Positions 7,228-8,872 of a stretch of DNA of 8,872 nucleotides are shown one piece after another. Within the stretch, counting starts at the first letter, position 1. Every line of letters begins with the position of its first letter. The translations under genes and the position numbers were made by a program. The notes under the pieces are model-generated. The model saw nothing but the letters and a program-made list of their open reading frames with translations, was not told the origin of the DNA and made no database searches. Origin of the DNA: Ktedonobacter sp. (GTDB taxonomy: Bacteria > Chloroflexota > Ktedonobacteria > Ktedonobacterales > Ktedonobacteraceae); NCBI GenBank assembly GCA_003450555.1, contig DMFQ01000289.1:4485-13356 (forward strand), read 5' to 3'.

Positions 7228-7599
7228 CTAACTGACTTTAATGGTAAACGATGCTAGTGTCACGGAGGGAACACAGGTGGTGACCTTCTGACAAATGGCC
7301 CTCCCCAAGAAGGTTAAGGCTGTAGTGCCAGTGCCCTTCGCAACAAATCGCCAGATGCACGCGTTACTTGGCTTCCAAGCATATCCAGAAGGTGATTGCA
7401 ACTGTAGCACACCTTGAGACGTTGTGATGGGACTTTCCCACGCCAGACCAAATGGCATCTGTATCTCCAGCACATCACCAGTACGGGCATTGACGGCGGT
7501 AGTTCCTTGATTTGGCTGAATTTTGACATCTGGCCCTACATCCAGGCTCGTTTGGCTTCGGTAGTGGCCATGTTCAATGTCTTGCTCATGCTCTTGCAT
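7228..7599 (-). CDS. Small beta-rich protein, chagasin-like (protease inhibitor I42-type) fold suspected
   Basis: The product has 123 residues. The pattern suggests an Ig-like beta sandwich of the chagasin/I42 inhibitor type: a GDVLEIQMP strand at 41-49, GLAW at 51-54, LQLQSPSGYAW at 65-75, then CIWRFVAKGTGTTALTFLG at 81-99, and a final SFTIKV strand at 117-122. The order (GD strand, aromatic-rich middle, W-F-A-x-G-T-G/T-x-x-L-x-F, terminal FTxxV) resembles that family. The canonical NPTTG and RPW inhibitor motifs are not clearly present, so inhibitor activity is not shown. Cysteines are at 81, 103 and 109. The N-terminus (MQEHEQDIEHGHY) is polar, with no signal peptide or lipobox, whereas related proteins are often exported. 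ATG 7599 is the only start after an in-frame stop just upstream. Divergent from the antiporter gene; no functional link is evident. Confidence 0.7.
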   Translation of the reverse strand: MQEHEQDIEHGHYRSQTSLDVGPDVKIQPNQGTTAVNARTGDVLEIQMPFGLAWESPITTSQGVLQLQSPSGYAWKPSNACIWRFVAKGTGTTALTFLGRAICQKVTTCVPSVTLASFTIKVS

Positions 7600-7643
7600 A
7601 CCTATGGTTCATTTCTACTATACCTTTATGCGGATGACCATCG

Positions 7644-7652
7644 TGTTACAAT
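7644..7652 (+). promoter_or_regulatory. Candidate extended -10 promoter element for the antiporter (TGTTACAAT)
   Basis: TG, one spacer base and TACAAT match an extended -10 box. No recognisable -35 box is at the expected distance, which extended -10 promoters can tolerate. A transcript would start around 7659, placing the large hairpin at 7665-7715 at its very 5' end, with the antiporter start 30 bases beyond the hairpin. Confidence 0.35.
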
Positions 7653-7664
7653 AAATGCATTGAG

Positions 7665-7715
7665 GTTTGCCTTCAGAAGAGAACGGATACAGTCGGTTCT
7701 CTTCCGAAGGCAAAC
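7665..7715. repeat. Near-perfect 20-bp inverted repeat (long hairpin) upstream of the antiporter
   Basis: The left arm at 7665-7684 (GTTTGCCTTC A GAAGAGAAC) and the right arm at 7696-7715 (GTTCTCTTC C GAAGGCAAAC) pair over 19 of 20 positions, with one A/C mismatch (7675 against 7705) and an 11-base loop. No T-run follows on either strand, so it is not a simple terminator. It lies between two divergent start codons, 66 bases from one and 30 from the other. It could be a leader hairpin, a large operator, or the trace of a small mobile repeat. Confidence 0.85.
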
Positions 7716-7728
7716 TACTTGAATTGAT

Positions 7729-7733
7729 AGGAG
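7729..7733 (+). promoter_or_regulatory. Ribosome binding site AGGAG deciding the antiporter start
   Basis: AGGAG lies 11 bases before ATG 7745 and just after the hairpin. A second purine run (AAAAGAGG) directly abuts the ATG. This supports ATG 7745 over the upstream in-frame TTG at 7667, which sits inside the hairpin stem and has no comparable site. Confidence 0.6.
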
Positions 7734-7744
7734 TCGAAAAGAGG

Positions 7745-8845
7745 ATGGCACGTTTTGCGTTGAGAAATGTTCGTGGTCTTTTGAGTCGGAATGAATGGCT
7801 TATAACTGGCGGAGCATTCGTTTTGAGTGTCGCAGCGGGTGTACTGACGGCTTTTCATACGAATGCGGTCATCACCTTTGTGGTAGCGGGATGCGCTCTT
7901 GCCCTGCTCGCCGCGCTGGTGGGGATTGGAACTGAGCAGGTGGGTGCGCGCCTTGGCCCAGGAGCGACAGGAGTATTGCAGGCGTCTCTTGGCAATTTAC
8001 CCGAACTCTTTGTCGGGTATTTCGCTCTGCGCGGTGGGCTTATTCCGGTGCTCCAGGCTGCACTGGTCGGCTCGATTCTGGGAAACAGTCTCTTTGTGCT
8101 TGGGCTTGCCTTCTTTGTTGGAGGGTTACGGCATGGCACGCAGCGCTTCGCTTCTGAAGTGCCACGGATGATCGCGACACTGACACTGCTGGCGGTGGCT
8201 GCTCTGACCGTCCCGACGCTGATCTCACTGCTACATACGCCAGCAGCGAGTCATGAGGATGGGTTTAGTATTGTCTGTGCGGTGATTCTGCTGATCGTGT
8301 ATATCGCCAGTATTCCTGTTTCGTTAAGGGGTGGTCCGACAAGCGTCCCTGAAAAAGGTGAAGAGGCTGAAGAAGTGGAAAAGCTCTGGCCTATCTGGCT
8401 GGCGATCGTGATTTTGTTCGGGGCAGGAGTGGGAGCCGCCTTTGTCTCGGATTGGTTCGTGGCCGCGTTGACTCCGGCAATTGACGTCTTGCATATCTCC
8501 CAGGCTTTTACCGGACTGGTGCTGGTGGCGCTGGCAAGCAATGCAGTGGAGCATGCCGTCGGTATTCAATTGGCAGCGAAAAACAAGGCGGATTATGCTG
8601 TCAGTGTCATCCTCAATAGTTCTCTGCAGGTGGCGTTAGGGTTAATCCCGGTGCTGGTGATCTTGAGCTTTTTTATCGGTAGCGCGCACCTGACGCTGGT
8701 GTTGCCGCCGTTGCTGGTGGCGGCGTTGGGTTTGACAGCTCTGTTGAGTACGGTGATTACCTATGATGGGGAGTCGACCTGGCTGGAAGGTGTGGCGCTG
8801 GTTGGTTTGTATGCTATTATCGCAGTTTCGTTCTGGTGGGGGTAG
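7745..8845 (+). CDS. cax: Ca2+/H+ antiporter, CaCA superfamily (Cax type)
   Basis: This inner-membrane exchanger exports Ca2+ in return for protons. The 366 residues from ATG 7745 match the usual size of bacterial Cax/ChaA proteins. About eleven hydrophobic segments are visible in two halves, split by a charged acidic loop at 203-213 (EKGEEAEEVEK), as expected for the family. The first alpha repeat is GNLPELFVGYFALRGG at 83-98 followed by GSILGNSLFVLG at 109-120. The second is ASNAVEHAVGIQLAAKNKADYA at 264-285 followed by LNSSLQVALG at 290-299. The conserved acidic residues of the two repeats are E87 and E269. The first motif reads GNLPEL where many members have GNATEL. An upstream in-frame TTG at 7667 would add 26 residues but falls in a hairpin arm, so ATG is preferred. 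Cation specificity (Ca2+ or also Na+/K+) cannot be settled from the sequence. Confidence 0.9.
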   Translation: MARFALRNVRGLLSRNEWLITGGAFVLSVAAGVLTAFHTNAVITFVVAGCALALLAALVGIGTEQVGARLGPGATGVLQASLGNLPELFVGYFALRGGLIPVLQAALVGSILGNSLFVLGLAFFVGGLRHGTQRFASEVPRMIATLTLLAVAALTVPTLISLLHTPAASHEDGFSIVCAVILLIVYIASIPVSLRGGPTSVPEKGEEAEEVEKLWPIWLAIVILFGAGVGAAFVSDWFVAALTPAIDVLHISQAFTGLVLVALASNAVEHAVGIQLAAKNKADYAVSVILNSSLQVALGLIPVLVILSFFIGSAHLTLVLPPLLVAALGLTALLSTVITYDGESTWLEGVALVGLYAIIAVSFWWG

Positions 8846-8872
8846 AGGAGAATAGAACAATAAATGTTTGGA
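8846..8872 (+). other. Possible start of a further gene at the right edge
   Basis: AGGAG at 8846-8850, directly after the antiporter stop, is followed 13 bases later by ATG 8864-8866 (M-F-G, then the window ends). The spacing is long for a ribosome binding site. If real, this gene would be cotranscribed with the antiporter. Confidence 0.3.

Noticed and set aside
7665..7715. Intrinsic terminator between the divergent genes
   Set aside because: The stem is strong, but no T-run follows on either strand and both neighbouring genes read away from it, so there is nothing for it to terminate.

Overview
The window looks like a piece of chromosome from a bacterium of the Chloroflexota, most likely the Ktedonobacterales group. 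This is inference from gene style: a large regulator with a SARP-type (BTAD) head, an AAA ATPase and a TPR tail; a GAF plus SpoIIE-type phosphatase; a flippase with a long N-terminal extension; and moderate, mixed base composition. No marker gene fixes the taxonomy. I see no CRISPR array, rRNA, intact tRNA, insertion sequence or phage gene.

Layout, left to right. (1) 1-1015, + strand: the 3' part of a PP2C/SpoIIE-family serine/threonine phosphatase with the end of a GAF domain, open at the left edge. (2) 1006-4309, - strand: a BTAD/AAA/TPR transcriptional regulator of about 1,100 residues, split into two reading frames by what looks like one extra base near 2944-2945. Its stop overlaps the stop of the phosphatase by 10 bp, tail to tail. 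(3) 4310-4733: a 424-bp divergent intergenic region with a candidate promoter, a small hairpin and an unexplained open frame. (4) 4734-6950, + strand: a polytopic flippase of the MOP superfamily with about 210 extra N-terminal residues, including a 26-residue tandem repeat. (5) 6951-7227: noncoding, with two weak hairpins. (6) 7228-7599, - strand: a small beta-rich protein resembling the chagasin/I42 inhibitor fold. (7) 7600-7744: a divergent intergenic region with a near-perfect 20-bp inverted repeat. (8) 7745-8845, + strand: a Ca2+/H+ antiporter of the CaCA/Cax family, followed by a possible ribosome binding site and start codon of another gene at the right edge.

These genes do not form one obvious pathway. 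The phosphatase and the BTAD regulator are both signalling proteins. The flippase points to export of lipid-linked glycans, and the antiporter to calcium homeostasis. Gene orientations (+, -, +, -, +) argue for separate transcription units rather than an operon. The items most worth a second look are the split regulator, the repeated N-terminal extension of the flippase, and the long hairpin ahead of the antiporter. I found no convincing new defence or mobile system.
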